Source: CAIXTV01 sp964543995
GTDB lineage: Bacteria; Bacteroidota; Bacteroidia; Bacteroidales; CAIXTV01
NCBI GenBank assembly: GCA_964543995.1
Contig: CAZJBB010000002.1
Span: forward strand, 4,815 to 68,814
Direction of reading: 5' to 3'
Length of the DNA: 64,000 nucleotides
The position numbers and the translations under genes were made by a program. The notes below the pieces were generated by a model. That model ran no database searches. It saw only the letters and a list, made by a program, of their open reading frames with translations, and was not told the origin of the DNA. Positions 23,381 to 31,922 of this stretch are shown here, piece by piece. Position 1 is the stretch's first letter; every line of letters begins with the position of its first letter.

Positions 23381-24542
23381 GCACTAAACTTTCTTTCGGA
23401 ATATAAGTAGTGTGTTCATCAACAATCATCAATCCTTGAGCATTTACCATTGCAGAAATATGTGCCGAACCATGGTAGGAAATAGGTAAAACAGTGCCAT
23501 CAGCCTCAAAAGAAACAGGAACTAAAGATTTTCTATCCCTTTTAGGAATCGAGAAATCGGTTTTTATGGGCATTTGAAAAGAAGGAAGGGAAGGTTGCCG
23601 GCAGCCCATAAATTTAAAAATAAAGGGCTTTACCAACAGTTCCGTTTGTACCAAGGAAGAAATTGGATTTCCGGGAAGTCCAAAACACCATTTGTTATTC
23701 ATGTTCCAAAAAGTGGTAGGTTTCCCCGGCTGAACAGCAATGCTGTCGAAAACGCAGTTGAACCCTATCTTTTTTAAAACCGAAGGAATAAAATCGAAAT
23801 CCCCCATGGAAACTCCGCCTGACAGAATGATGATATCTGAAGTATTCATTACCTCAAGTATCTTTCTTTCGGAAGTTTCTTCATCGTCCGAAATAATACC
23901 CCCATAGTTCGCGGAAATTCCAATTTGCTGCAACTGACTGATAATTTGAGAAGCATTCCCGTTCCTTATTTGTGAATTTATGGGTAATACCTCCGGCTCA
24001 ACCAATTCGTTTCCTGTACTGAAAACACAGGCCCTTGGTTTTATATAGACTTCAGGATGCGTATATCCCATCGAGGCCATCATGGCAATATGTCGAGGCT
24101 GAATGGCGATTCCTTTTGGAACTACCACTTGTCCCTTGGTAATATCTTCTGCTTGGTAAGAAATGTTGTTGTTGGTTTTACTTCCCGTGAAAGAAATCCT
24201 GTTTTCTCCACAGGGGCTTGTTTCTTCCACTTTAATCACACAATCGGCACCCAAGGGAATGGGCGCGCCGGTCATAATTTTTGCGCATTGAAGTTGGGCT
24301 ATGGTTTTTTCAGGAAAAACCCCTGCCGGTATCACTTCAATCACTTCAAGAGGTTGATGAAGGTCTGCCCTCCTACAAGCATAACCATCCATGGCCGATT
24401 TATCAAATGGAGGCATATTGATGTCTGCAATTACATCTTTTGCCAATACACGATTCAAGGAATGAAGCAGTTCAACTTTTTCGCTGGTGGGCTCCAAGAC
24501 AACGTCTAAAACCTTTGAAATAGCAGATTCGTATGAAATCAT
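23364..24542 (-). CDS. moeA: Molybdopterin molybdenumtransferase MoeA
   Basis: This 392-residue protein inserts molybdate into adenylated molybdopterin. Family stretches are MPPFDKSAMDGYA (about 40-52), IMTGAPIPLGAD (about 90-101), the MoCF-type loop IILSGGVSMGDFDFIPS (about 238-255) and WCFGLPGNPISSLV (about 288-301). Length and domain order (linker domain, MoCF-like domain, C-terminal barrel) are normal. The start overlaps the end of the HD-domain gene by 4 bases and its end overlaps moaA by 17, so all three are likely translated from one message. Confidence 0.95.
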   Translation of the reverse strand: MISYESAISKVLDVVLEPTSEKVELLHSLNRVLAKDVIADINMPPFDKSAMDGYACRRADLHQPLEVIEVIPAGVFPEKTIAQLQCAKIMTGAPIPLGADCVIKVEETSPCGENRISFTGSKTNNNISYQAEDITKGQVVVPKGIAIQPRHIAMMASMGYTHPEVYIKPRACVFSTGNELVEPEVLPINSQIRNGNASQIISQLQQIGISANYGGIISDDEETSERKILEVMNTSDIIILSGGVSMGDFDFIPSVLKKIGFNCVFDSIAVQPGKPTTFWNMNNKWCFGLPGNPISSLVQTELLVKPFIFKFMGCRQPSLPSFQMPIKTDFSIPKRDRKSLVPVSFEADGTVLPISYHGSAHISAMVNAQGLMIVDEHTTYIPKESLVHVRLI

Positions 24543-25345
24543 GAAGAAAACTCCTTTTGTAAATTCAACCTTTCTGCAACATAGGTTTCAATATGTTCAA
24601 CAACATCCTGAATGGGTTTTTCCTTGGGTAAAGTGGAGGCAATCAGCTCTATATACTTCCCATTCAATATTTTTAATAAGCTAAAGTTAAAATGGATGTC
24701 GAAAACCCAACCCAATTGTACCAGCTTAAAGTCGTTCAAAGTACTCATCAGTTTAAAATCGACAATACAGTTATTTTTCAATTGTTCACAAATAGTGGAG
24801 GAATATTCAGGAAGATTGGGCAAAGAAAGTTCGATAGCCGAATTGTTGTTTTTTAAATTTTGATAGTGGTGGGAGGTTAAATTTAAAATATCCAATTTAT
24901 CTGTATCGCGAATCATTTTTACAAAAAACAACAATTCTTTGTTGCGAATGGCGGGAATGCTTTTGGCATTATGAAGTTGAATGGCTTTTAAAATCAAGGT
25001 AGCCGTTTCTTCCGGCAAAACACTCAATACTTTATTGGATTTCAGTATTTTAACGCCCAATAATGCATGGTTTTCGGTTTTTGCATCCAAGAAGGACCCG
25101 TATTTTCTGAATTGTTCCCATCGTCCAATATCATGAAAAAGGGCAATGATATGGGCTATTCTTAGCTGGTTGGCATTGAGTCTGAGACTTTTTCCCAAAG
25201 CGAGCATTTCGGAGCAAACGGCTTGGGTGTGCTTAGATTTTATGGCATAACCATTCGGTTTATCCGAATTTTCATGAGAAAAACCTGAAATATAATTATG
25301 ATACCAGTTTTCGAGACTGGCAAGGGTTTTGGGCGAAATTTGCAT
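24539..25345 (-). CDS. HD-domain phosphohydrolase family protein
   Basis: The protein has 268 residues. HD-superfamily metal residues are visible: H in KSKHTQAVC (about 38), the HD pair in ALFHDIGRWEQF (about 69-80), H in ENHALLG (about 92-98), LHNAKSI and a final D in MIRDTDKLDIL (about 143-153). This suits a metal-dependent phosphohydrolase acting on a nucleotide or similar phosphoester. The substrate is unknown; an HD protein translationally coupled to moeA (4-base overlap) suggests, weakly, a role connected with cofactor or nucleotide metabolism. It follows the TlpA-like gene by 16 bases. Confidence 0.8.
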   Translation of the reverse strand: MQISPKTLASLENWYHNYISGFSHENSDKPNGYAIKSKHTQAVCSEMLALGKSLRLNANQLRIAHIIALFHDIGRWEQFRKYGSFLDAKTENHALLGVKILKSNKVLSVLPEETATLILKAIQLHNAKSIPAIRNKELLFFVKMIRDTDKLDILNLTSHHYQNLKNNNSAIELSLPNLPEYSSTICEQLKNNCIVDFKLMSTLNDFKLVQLGWVFDIHFNFSLLKILNGKYIELIASTLPKEKPIQDVVEHIETYVAERLNLQKEFSS

Positions 25346-25361
25346 GAAGACGCAAGCAGTA

Positions 25362-26771
25362 TTATTTATTTTTATGAGAATAATTTTTCATGAAATCTTC
25401 AAGTTGATCCGAGCCAATCCTTTTGGCAATCACCTTTTTATCTTTGTCAAGAATAAAGATAACCGGTGTACTGTAAATGTCATAAATATCTCGATAGTCT
25501 ACATTGGCTGAGGTTCCGGTAACGCTGTACCATGTATGATTATGCTCTGAAATATACTTTTTCCAACGGGCTAAATCAGAATCAATATCGATGGCAAAAA
25601 CTTCTATGCCGTATTCCTTTTTATACTTATCGTAAAAATCTTTAATGAGGGGAAGTTCTTTTTTACAATGTCCGCAATCGGTATCCCAGAAAATCAGAAA
25701 AGTATAATTTGCTTTTAGGTTATAAAATGATACATACCGATTATTGCTATCAGGCATGATTAATTCAGGTGCTTTTTTCCCAATCATGGTAGAACGTATC
25801 CTTTCGGCTCTTTTAATCATGTTTTCGTTGGTAGAAGGACTTGCCCACCAGGCTTTATTGGTTTTGTAGTAGGCGTCAACCATGTCAACAAAAACGGCGT
25901 CAAATCCCATGATTTTGGAAGTTTCGTAATTATAAGTAACAAACCAAACCATGTATTTGAATAGGTCTCCTTTTTCATAGGTTCTGTCAATCAGGCTCTT
26001 GGCTTCTTTGGTAATGGTGTCCGGCGATTGAATGACCACTTTATCAAAGTAATTGGCTAGCTTTTCATGAAACATAGGGGTCCGAAGCATACGACTGTCC
26101 ATCAAATCATAATTATCCCAATAATGGTTTTTGTAATAGTAATAGGACCAAATAGAATCTTTTTTACCATTAGGCAAGGTGGGAGGATCCGGTACTTTGA
26201 TTTCTTCGGTACATTTCAGTACTTTTACCCAAAGGCTGTTGGGATAGTTCTTTTTAATCGAATCTTGGAAAGAAATCACGGTTTTAATAATTTCATCCAT
26301 TTTGGCTCTATAAAATGCTGCGGAATCCTTATTGTCTTTAGTTCTTCCATAAGCATCTTGGTAAGGTTTAATTTTAAGTTGATTGCTAACACTCACTTGC
26401 TGATAATCAAAGAAGACTTTGTTTTCGATGGACCCTTTTACTTTCATGTGCCCAATATAATTTGAGGTATCGGTTTCAAACTGAATTTGTTGTTCTTTAT
26501 CGATTATAAAATCAAATAGGTGCTTTTTGTTCATGGCAAGCAGATAAATGCCTCCCGATAAAGTATCACTGCCTTTAAAAACAATGTTTCCTTTGGAGTC
26601 GGCAAAAGCAGAATCAATTAAGGTTTGATACTTTCCATAATAAACCGCAATTTGAAATAAACTATCATGGGCTCCATTAATTTTAAATTTAATATTATAC
26701 CCCTGAGAGAAAACTTGAGCAGATAGGGCAAAAAGAAAAACGAAAGCAATGCTTTTTACAATTTTGTTCAT
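25362..26771 (-). CDS. TlpA-like thioredoxin-fold protein with DUF4369/DUF5106-type N-terminus
   Basis: The protein has 469 residues from ATG 26771; a longer frame from 26834 would bury the signal peptide behind 21 extra residues. A signal peptide (about 1-21, ending ALSAQVFSQ) precedes a beta-rich DUF4369-like region (about 25-125), a helical DUF5106-like middle, and a C-terminal thioredoxin domain (about 330-469) with active-site C-G-H-C in WDTDCGHCKKELP and the cis-proline turn YSTPVIFILD. Such proteins act in the periplasm as thiol-disulfide oxidoreductases, often in cytochrome maturation or stress. No ccm genes are adjacent. Confidence 0.85.
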   Translation of the reverse strand: MNKIVKSIAFVFLFALSAQVFSQGYNIKFKINGAHDSLFQIAVYYGKYQTLIDSAFADSKGNIVFKGSDTLSGGIYLLAMNKKHLFDFIIDKEQQIQFETDTSNYIGHMKVKGSIENKVFFDYQQVSVSNQLKIKPYQDAYGRTKDNKDSAAFYRAKMDEIIKTVISFQDSIKKNYPNSLWVKVLKCTEEIKVPDPPTLPNGKKDSIWSYYYYKNHYWDNYDLMDSRMLRTPMFHEKLANYFDKVVIQSPDTITKEAKSLIDRTYEKGDLFKYMVWFVTYNYETSKIMGFDAVFVDMVDAYYKTNKAWWASPSTNENMIKRAERIRSTMIGKKAPELIMPDSNNRYVSFYNLKANYTFLIFWDTDCGHCKKELPLIKDFYDKYKKEYGIEVFAIDIDSDLARWKKYISEHNHTWYSVTGTSANVDYRDIYDIYSTPVIFILDKDKKVIAKRIGSDQLEDFMKNYSHKNK

Positions 26772-26888
26772 AACCATTAAATTTATAAAATGAATGCAAA
26801 TGTAACAATCTTGTAGCTTTAAGTGGCTATCCATTAAAAGTTTTTAACATAAATAAAATCTTTATAACGTTTCTATAAAAAAACCCAT

Positions 26889-26896
26889 TAGTTTTG
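26889..26896 (+). promoter_or_regulatory. -7 promoter element for the tolC-adaptor operon
   Basis: TAGTTTTG matches TAnnTTTG and lies 19 bases before the tolC-family start codon. No clear -33 element was seen in the AT-rich upstream sequence. Confidence 0.5.
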
Positions 26897-26915
26897 TATG
26901 GTAAAATAAAAACTT

Positions 26916-28355
26916 ATGCTACCTCAGCTACTTCGGTACCGGAAATGGATTTTTATTATTGGAATTCTTTTCTGCTTTCAAAATACATATTCTCAAAACA
27001 AGTGGAATCTGGAACAGTGTATAGATTATGCGCTCAAAAACAACATTCAAATTAAACAGCAATCGCTGAATTTAGATTTGGCAAAAAGCAATCTTTGGCA
27101 AAGCAAAATGACTTTACTGCCCACCCTTAATGGGGGTATTACACATGCCTATAATTATGGCAGAACGGTGGATAGATACACCAACCAGTTTGCTACTTCC
27201 GAAGTGCAGTCCGATAACTTTTATCTCAATTCTAACTTTGTTCTTTTCAATGGGTTTCAATTGCTAAACACCGTATTGCAAAACCGTTTAAATCTACAGG
27301 CAAGTAAGTACGATGTCGAGAAAATGAAAAATGATGTGGCACTCAATGTGGCAACAGCCTATTTGAATGTGCTATTTGCCATCGAAAATTCCGAAAACAC
27401 CCAGAAACAGTTAGAAATTAGCGAGTTGCAACTCAAGCGCACCCAAAAGCTATTCGAGGTCGAAACCATTTCCAAGGGAGATTTTTTAAATATTGTTTCT
27501 CAGGTTTCCTCTGAACAAGTTCAGGTGGTGAATGCCCAAAACATGCTCGACATGGCTTACCTCACTTTAAAGCAAATGCTAAATCTGAATGTTGCCGAAT
27601 CTTTTGAAATAGAAAAACCGACTATTTCTATTGCCACCGATAAGTTCTTTTTAGAAAAACCCGAAAATATTTACAATAACGCCTTAGGCAACCAACCTGA
27701 AATTAAAAGTTATAACTTGAAGCAACAAAGTGCTCAAAAAGGCTTGGCTATTGCCAGAGGTGCGCGCTATCCTTCATTAAGCATTCAGGGGTCTTATGGT
27801 ACAGGATATTCGGGTGCCAGCCAGGAATTGGTTTTACCTGCAACATTGAATGGGTTTTCTCCCATTGGATTCACGGGTGCCGGAGATACCGTATATAGCC
27901 CTAATTACGAGTATAATTACCGTAAAAAGCCTTTTAAAGACCAAATTCGTGATAATGATAATAAGTCCATTGGTTTTTACCTAAGCGTTCCTGTTTTCAA
28001 CGGATGGAGAACCAATAGCGAGATAAAAAGAGCAAAAATCAATTTGACCAATTCACAATATACGTTGCAGTTAGCCAAAGACCAATTGAACAAAACCATA
28101 CAACAAGCTTATGCCGATGCTTTGGCTGCCTTTAAAAAACACGAGGCAGGTGTAAAAGCAGTAGAAGCCATGGAAGAATCTTTTAAATATTTTCAACAAA
28201 AATTCGATGTAGGTATGGTCAATTCAGTTGATTATAACGATGCCAAAACCAAGCTGTTTAAAGCGAAGTCGGATCTGCTTCAGGCTAAATATGAATTTTT
28301 GTTTAAAGCAAAAGTTATCGATTTTTATATGGGTAAACCCTTGTCACTTAAATAA
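26916..28355 (+). CDS. TolC-family outer membrane efflux protein
   Basis: This 479-residue outer membrane channel has a signal peptide (about 1-27) and two OEP repeats (WNLEQCIDYALKNNIQIKQQSL and a second region around NNALGNQPEIKSYNLKQQ). Long heptad-rich helices are typical of the TolC tunnel. It exports small molecules or proteins in a tripartite machine with the adaptor encoded 8 bases downstream. No inner-membrane pump follows. Confidence 0.92.
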   Translation: MLPQLLRYRKWIFIIGILFCFQNTYSQNKWNLEQCIDYALKNNIQIKQQSLNLDLAKSNLWQSKMTLLPTLNGGITHAYNYGRTVDRYTNQFATSEVQSDNFYLNSNFVLFNGFQLLNTVLQNRLNLQASKYDVEKMKNDVALNVATAYLNVLFAIENSENTQKQLEISELQLKRTQKLFEVETISKGDFLNIVSQVSSEQVQVVNAQNMLDMAYLTLKQMLNLNVAESFEIEKPTISIATDKFFLEKPENIYNNALGNQPEIKSYNLKQQSAQKGLAIARGARYPSLSIQGSYGTGYSGASQELVLPATLNGFSPIGFTGAGDTVYSPNYEYNYRKKPFKDQIRDNDNKSIGFYLSVPVFNGWRTNSEIKRAKINLTNSQYTLQLAKDQLNKTIQQAYADALAAFKKHEAGVKAVEAMEESFKYFQQKFDVGMVNSVDYNDAKTKLFKAKSDLLQAKYEFLFKAKVIDFYMGKPLSLK

Positions 28356-28363
28356 ATACTAAA

Positions 28364-29758
28364 ATGACCGGAAAAAAGAAAAAAATCATTCGTTTTTTAA
28401 TTATTGGAGTTGTTGCCTTTGTTATTATACTCGTAATATTGAAAAAATCTGGTGTTATTTCCAGCGAAGAAGCCACCAAAGTTACGGTAGAAGCGGTTCA
28501 AAAACACAATATCGTGGAGACGGTTTCTGCGAGCGGCAAAGTTCAACCCGAAGTGGAGGTTAAAATTAGCCCCGACGTTTCCGGTGAACTTATTGAATTA
28601 TTGGTTAAAGAGGGAGATAAAGTAACGAAAGGACAGTTGTTAGCCAAAATCAAACCCGATTTTTACGAAGCCTCTTATGAACAATCTGTGGCCAGTTCAA
28701 ACGGTGCCAAGGCCAATTTGGCAAATTCCAACGCAAGGTTGATTCAAGTAAAAGCTCAATTATTGAATTCCAAAGCGGTATACGAGCGTAATGAAAAACT
28801 ATGGAAACAGCAGGTCATTTCAGCAGCAGAATGGGATGCTGCAAAAGCAGCCTATGAAGTGGCCAAGGCCGAATTGGAAGCTTCTGAACAAACCGTTCAA
28901 GGTGCCGATTTCAATTTAAAAAATGCCTTAGCCATAGTAAAACAGTCGAAAGATAATTTAAATAAAACCGCCATTTACGCCCCGGTAGATGGCACCATTT
29001 CTAAACTCAGTGCCGAAAAAGGAGAAAGGGTTGTTGGAGCTTCTCAGTTTTCTGCGCCTGAAATCCTCCGTATTGCGAATCTCAACGAAATGGAAGTAAA
29101 AGTAAGCGTGAATGAAAACGACATTGTTAGGGTGCATTTGGGCGACACCGCTTTGGTTGAAGTAGATGCTTATCTAAAAAGAAAGTTTAAGGGCGTGGTG
29201 ACTTCCATTGCCAATTCAGCCAATTCTTCCGGTTTGGGCGTAGACCAAGTGACCAATTTCGATGTAAAAATTCGAATTTTAAGAGACTCCTACCTCGATT
29301 TAATTCCAAAAGACAATCCCAATCTTTCCCCGTTTCGCCCTGGTATGTCTGCAACCGTGGATATTCAAACGGCCAGTGTTTACAGTGTAATCTCAGTTCC
29401 AATTCAAGCGGTGGCAAGCCGAGATAATGCTAAAGGCATTGTGAAAGACACTAAAAATCCACCTATGGAAAATGAAGACCAGCCTAAAGTGGTTTCCGAA
29501 AAAAACAAACAGGATAAGGTTAAAACAAATGAATCAGCCGAATATGTTTTTGTTTTTGAAAATGGAATCGTAAAAATGACCAAAGTTAAAACCGGAATTC
29601 AAGACAATAGCTTTATTCAAATTCTGGAGGGCTTAAAAGAAAACCAACAAGTGGTTACCGGTCCGTATAAGGCCGTTTCAAAAACCCTAAAGGATGGCGA
29701 TAAGGTTAAAATGACCGACAAGAAAGACCTTTTCAATCCAAAAGATAAAACAGAGTAA
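28364..29758 (+). CDS. Periplasmic adaptor of a tripartite efflux system (HlyD/MacA-like)
   Basis: This 464-residue protein has an N-terminal membrane anchor (about 6-27), a lipoyl-like domain split around a coiled-coil hairpin (VSGELIELLVKEGDKVTKGQ and IYAPVDGTISKLSAEKGE), a beta-barrel (EMEVKVSVNENDIVRVHLGD) and a membrane-proximal domain containing GIQDNSFIQILEGLKENQQVVTG-type strands. The layout matches MacA/RND adaptors that link a TolC channel to an ABC or RND pump. A Lys/Asp/Glu-rich insert lies at about 360-388. The next gene is tsaB, so no pump gene is present beside it. Confidence 0.9.
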   Translation: MTGKKKKIIRFLIIGVVAFVIILVILKKSGVISSEEATKVTVEAVQKHNIVETVSASGKVQPEVEVKISPDVSGELIELLVKEGDKVTKGQLLAKIKPDFYEASYEQSVASSNGAKANLANSNARLIQVKAQLLNSKAVYERNEKLWKQQVISAAEWDAAKAAYEVAKAELEASEQTVQGADFNLKNALAIVKQSKDNLNKTAIYAPVDGTISKLSAEKGERVVGASQFSAPEILRIANLNEMEVKVSVNENDIVRVHLGDTALVEVDAYLKRKFKGVVTSIANSANSSGLGVDQVTNFDVKIRILRDSYLDLIPKDNPNLSPFRPGMSATVDIQTASVYSVISVPIQAVASRDNAKGIVKDTKNPPMENEDQPKVVSEKNKQDKVKTNESAEYVFVFENGIVKMTKVKTGIQDNSFIQILEGLKENQQVVTGPYKAVSKTLKDGDKVKMTDKKDLFNPKDKTE

Positions 29759-29767
29759 GCGTTTTTG

Positions 29768-30478
29768 ATGCCTTTAATCCTTTATATTGAAACCGCAACT
29801 CAGGTTTGCTCAGTTGCCCTTTCTAACGGGCTTGAAATTCTTTCGTTGGCAGAAACCCATTTGGCAAACTCTCACTCCTCATTAATTGCACCTTATATCG
29901 AAAAAGTATGCAAGGATGTTTCGGTTGATTATAAAAGCTTGGATGCAGTTTGTGTGAGCAAGGGCCCCGGCTCCTATACCGGTCTTCGCATTGGTGTATC
30001 AGCCGCAAAGGGCTTGTGTTATGCACTTCAAAAACCTTTGTTGTCGGTAAGTACATTAGAATCCATGGCGCAATCCTTTCTTCAATCGAATCATTACCTT
30101 CCTTGGGGTTCCGAATCGAATGTCTTGTTATGCCCAATGATTGATGCCCGTCGAATGGAGGTGTATAGTGCCCTCTACGACGCTTCTCTCAATGAACGTT
30201 GTGCTGTAGATGCAGTAATTATTAATACGGATTCTTTTGCCGAATATTTATCCAATCATAAAATTTTGTTTTTCGGCGATGGCGCTTCTAAATGCAAAGA
30301 ATATATTCAGCACACAAATGCTTTCTTTTTCGATGATTTCCGGCCCTCTGCTACCGGGATGGTTTCAATTGCTGTCGATAAATTTGAAAACAAGAAATTT
30401 GAAGATCTGGCGTATTTCGAACCCTTTTATTTGAAAGAATTTATTGCCGGGAAGCCTAAAGTGAAAGGGCTGAATTAA
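29768..30478 (+). CDS. tsaB: tRNA threonylcarbamoyladenosine protein TsaB
   Basis: The protein has 236 residues from ATG 29768 (a TTG three bases earlier is less likely). It has the ASKHA-like fold of the TsaB family: YIETATQVCSVALSNG at the start, SKGPGSYTGLRIGVSAAKGL (about 60-79) and FGDGASKCKEY (about 166). TsaB is the structural partner of TsaD in making t6A37 on ANN-decoding tRNAs. It follows the efflux adaptor by 9 bases, and its 3' end overlaps the convergent Rrf2 gene by 4 bases. Confidence 0.92.
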   Translation: MPLILYIETATQVCSVALSNGLEILSLAETHLANSHSSLIAPYIEKVCKDVSVDYKSLDAVCVSKGPGSYTGLRIGVSAAKGLCYALQKPLLSVSTLESMAQSFLQSNHYLPWGSESNVLLCPMIDARRMEVYSALYDASLNERCAVDAVIINTDSFAEYLSNHKILFFGDGASKCKEYIQHTNAFFFDDFRPSATGMVSIAVDKFENKKFEDLAYFEPFYLKEFIAGKPKVKGLN

Positions 30479-30885
30479 TATCCGGTACCAATATAACTGC
30501 TTAGTTTTTGTTCTGCCAAGTATTCTTTTAATTGCATAGACACATTGTCCACAATTCCGCCAACCAAACATTTATTAAAAGCACAAATCTGATTATCCAC
30601 CGGGCAACCCCCATGTTGAATGGGCCCTTCAATGGATTCGTAAACGTCTAAAATACTAATATCTTGAGGGGGCTTGTTAAGCTCAAATCCCCCTGCCGGG
30701 CCCCGTGTAGATTTTACCATGCCATCTTTTACCAACCGCTGCATTACTTTTGCTAAATGGTTTTTAGATGAGCTCGTGTCCTGGGCAATGGATTGTACAT
30801 TTACAATTTTATCTGACCTTGCAATAATAACCATTGCATGTATCGCTAATGAAGACGCCTCAGATAAGTGGACAATTCTAGACAT
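30475..30885 (-). CDS. Rrf2-family regulator with Cys triad
   Basis: This 136-residue protein has a winged helix at the N-terminus (about 10-70; ASSLAIHAMVIIARSD, SIAQDTSSSKNHLAKVMQRL, TRGPAGGFEL). Three cysteines, C94, C101 and C106 (C-x6-C-x4-C), lie where IscR, NsrR and RirA bind their iron-sulfur cluster. NO or iron-sulfur sensing is plausible; the regulon is unknown. A perfect 12-base palindrome lies right before the ATG, and a -7 element lies further upstream. It converges on tsaB. Confidence 0.88.
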   Translation of the reverse strand: MSRIVHLSEASSLAIHAMVIIARSDKIVNVQSIAQDTSSSKNHLAKVMQRLVKDGMVKSTRGPAGGFELNKPPQDISILDVYESIEGPIQHGGCPVDNQICAFNKCLVGGIVDNVSMQLKEYLAEQKLSSYIGTGY

Positions 30886-30888
30886 AAG

Positions 30889-30926
30889 ATAAATATTTAT
30901 TAAAAAATTAAATCAATGCAAATATA
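30889..30926 (-). promoter_or_regulatory. Promoter -7 element and palindrome in front of the Rrf2 gene
   Basis: TATATTTG on the minus strand (30919-30926) matches TAnnTTTG. The perfect palindrome ATAAATATTTAT (30889-30900) lies between it and the ATG at 30885, where a regulator would block transcription. Autorepression is inferred; the palindrome is AT-only, so chance is possible. Confidence 0.45.
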
Positions 30927-31268
30927 CATATCTTTTAAATAATTCAATACCAAATTAATCATATAGAAAAAATATTTTAACAAATAATCTATATGGTGGA
31001 AATAATTCCATGTAGTTATTTTTGTCCAACCATCAGTTCTTATTTTTAATTATTCATTTCCCCAAAGGACGGTTGACTGTTTCCGCAAAGCAACAATGAT
31101 GTTTTTTCTTCCATGACTTGGGTGTCTATTCCAAAACAGAGGCAAGGATACCGATATGAGGTACGCAGAAATTTTATAAATAATCCAAGGTAAATGCATA
31201 AAAAGAAGGGGTAAATCATTAAATTTTAGTTTTTTATGCAAATAACTTTTTTTTATTTGAAAAACATG

Positions 31269-31276
31269 TATATTTG
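31269..31276 (+). promoter_or_regulatory. -7 promoter element for the HU gene
   Basis: TATATTTG matches TAnnTTTG, 55 bases before the HU start codon, leaving a leader of about 50 AT-rich bases. No well-spaced -33 element was found. Confidence 0.5.
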
Positions 31277-31330
31277 CAACCCCAAATCGAAGCGAAAAAA
31301 ATATTGTAAATTATATAAAACCAAATAGAT

Positions 31331-31615
31331 ATGACTAAAGCAGAAATTGTAACAGAAATTTCTAACAAAACAGGAATTGAAAAAGTAACCGTTCAGGCAA
31401 CTGTTGAAGCTTTTATGAATTCAGTAAAGAGCTCACTTAACAAAGGAGATAATGTTTATCTTCGCGGATTTGGCAGCTTTATCGTTAAGAAAAGAGCAGA
31501 AAAAACCGGTAGAAATATTTCGAAAAACACCACCATCGTTATTCCTGCCCATAACATTCCTGCATTTAAACCTGCTAAGACTTTTGTTCTTACAGTTAAA
31601 ACCAAAGTGAAATAA
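31331..31615 (+). CDS. HU/IHF-family DNA-binding protein
   Basis: This 94-residue histone-like protein bends DNA as a dimer. Family features are the N-terminal helices MTKAEIVTEISNKTGIE and the beta-arm region RGFGSFIVKKRAEKTGRN with NIPAFKPAKTF near the end, including the conserved proline. Size and motif are standard. The leader is A-rich, as for strongly expressed genes in this phylum. It precedes the tiny ribosomal-type gene by 19 bases and probably shares its transcript. Confidence 0.95.
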   Translation: MTKAEIVTEISNKTGIEKVTVQATVEAFMNSVKSSLNKGDNVYLRGFGSFIVKKRAEKTGRNISKNTTIVIPAHNIPAFKPAKTFVLTVKTKVK

Positions 31616-31634
31616 TAATTTTAAAATATAAGCC

Positions 31635-31724
31635 ATGCCAAGCGGAAAAAAAAGAAAAAGACATAAAATGGCTACTCACAAGCGCAAAAAACGCTTGCGT
31701 AAAAATAGACATAAGAAGAAGTAA
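31635..31724 (+). CDS. Very small Lys/Arg-rich ribosomal-type protein (AURKAIP1/COX24-like)
   Basis: The open frame from ATG 31635 to TAA 31724 encodes 29 residues, of which 18 are Lys or Arg and three are His. It starts MPSGKKRKRHKMATHKRKKR and ends LRKNRHKKK. This is the form of the AURKAIP1/COX24-domain (mS38/bS22-type) mini-proteins seen in Bacteroidota, which are expected to lie in rRNA near the decoding centre. It lies between HU and RNase G, as often seen in the phylum, and is followed by a strong terminator 24 bases later. The assignment to the ribosome is by family, not by direct evidence here. Confidence 0.75.
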   Translation: MPSGKKRKRHKMATHKRKKRLRKNRHKKK

Positions 31725-31748
31725 TTTTATACACTTTTGAAAATTTAC

Positions 31749-31795
31749 ATAAGTTGCATAGTATTCAACAATACTATGTAACTTATTTTATTATT
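31749..31795 (+). terminator. Intrinsic terminator after HU and mini-gene
   Basis: Arms ATAAGTTGCATAGTATT (31749-31765) and AATACTATGTAACTTAT (31770-31786) pair along 17 bases with one G-T wobble around a CAAC loop and are followed by TTTATTATTT. It separates the HU transcript from the rng gene that starts at 31923. Confidence 0.85.
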
Positions 31796-31922
31796 TAGGA
31801 GTCAGTATTAATTAAGCTGCATTTTGAAAAGGTAATGGAAATTACCCTTTGTTTTGCTTTACTCGATTTATTGTCCTTAGCAGAAATTGTTTCGCTAAAG
31901 CACCCTTCCAACAAACCTGACC

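Larger units (their letters stand above)
30886..31330. other. Divergent intergenic stretch between Rrf2 and HU genes
   Basis: These 445 bases hold the Rrf2 promoter region on the left and the HU promoter on the right. The middle is AT-rich, with a weak TGGAA-ATAA-TTCCA inversion near 30993-31011. A 63-codon minus-strand frame (31050-31241) shows no family resemblance. No RNA gene was recognised. Confidence 0.5.
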
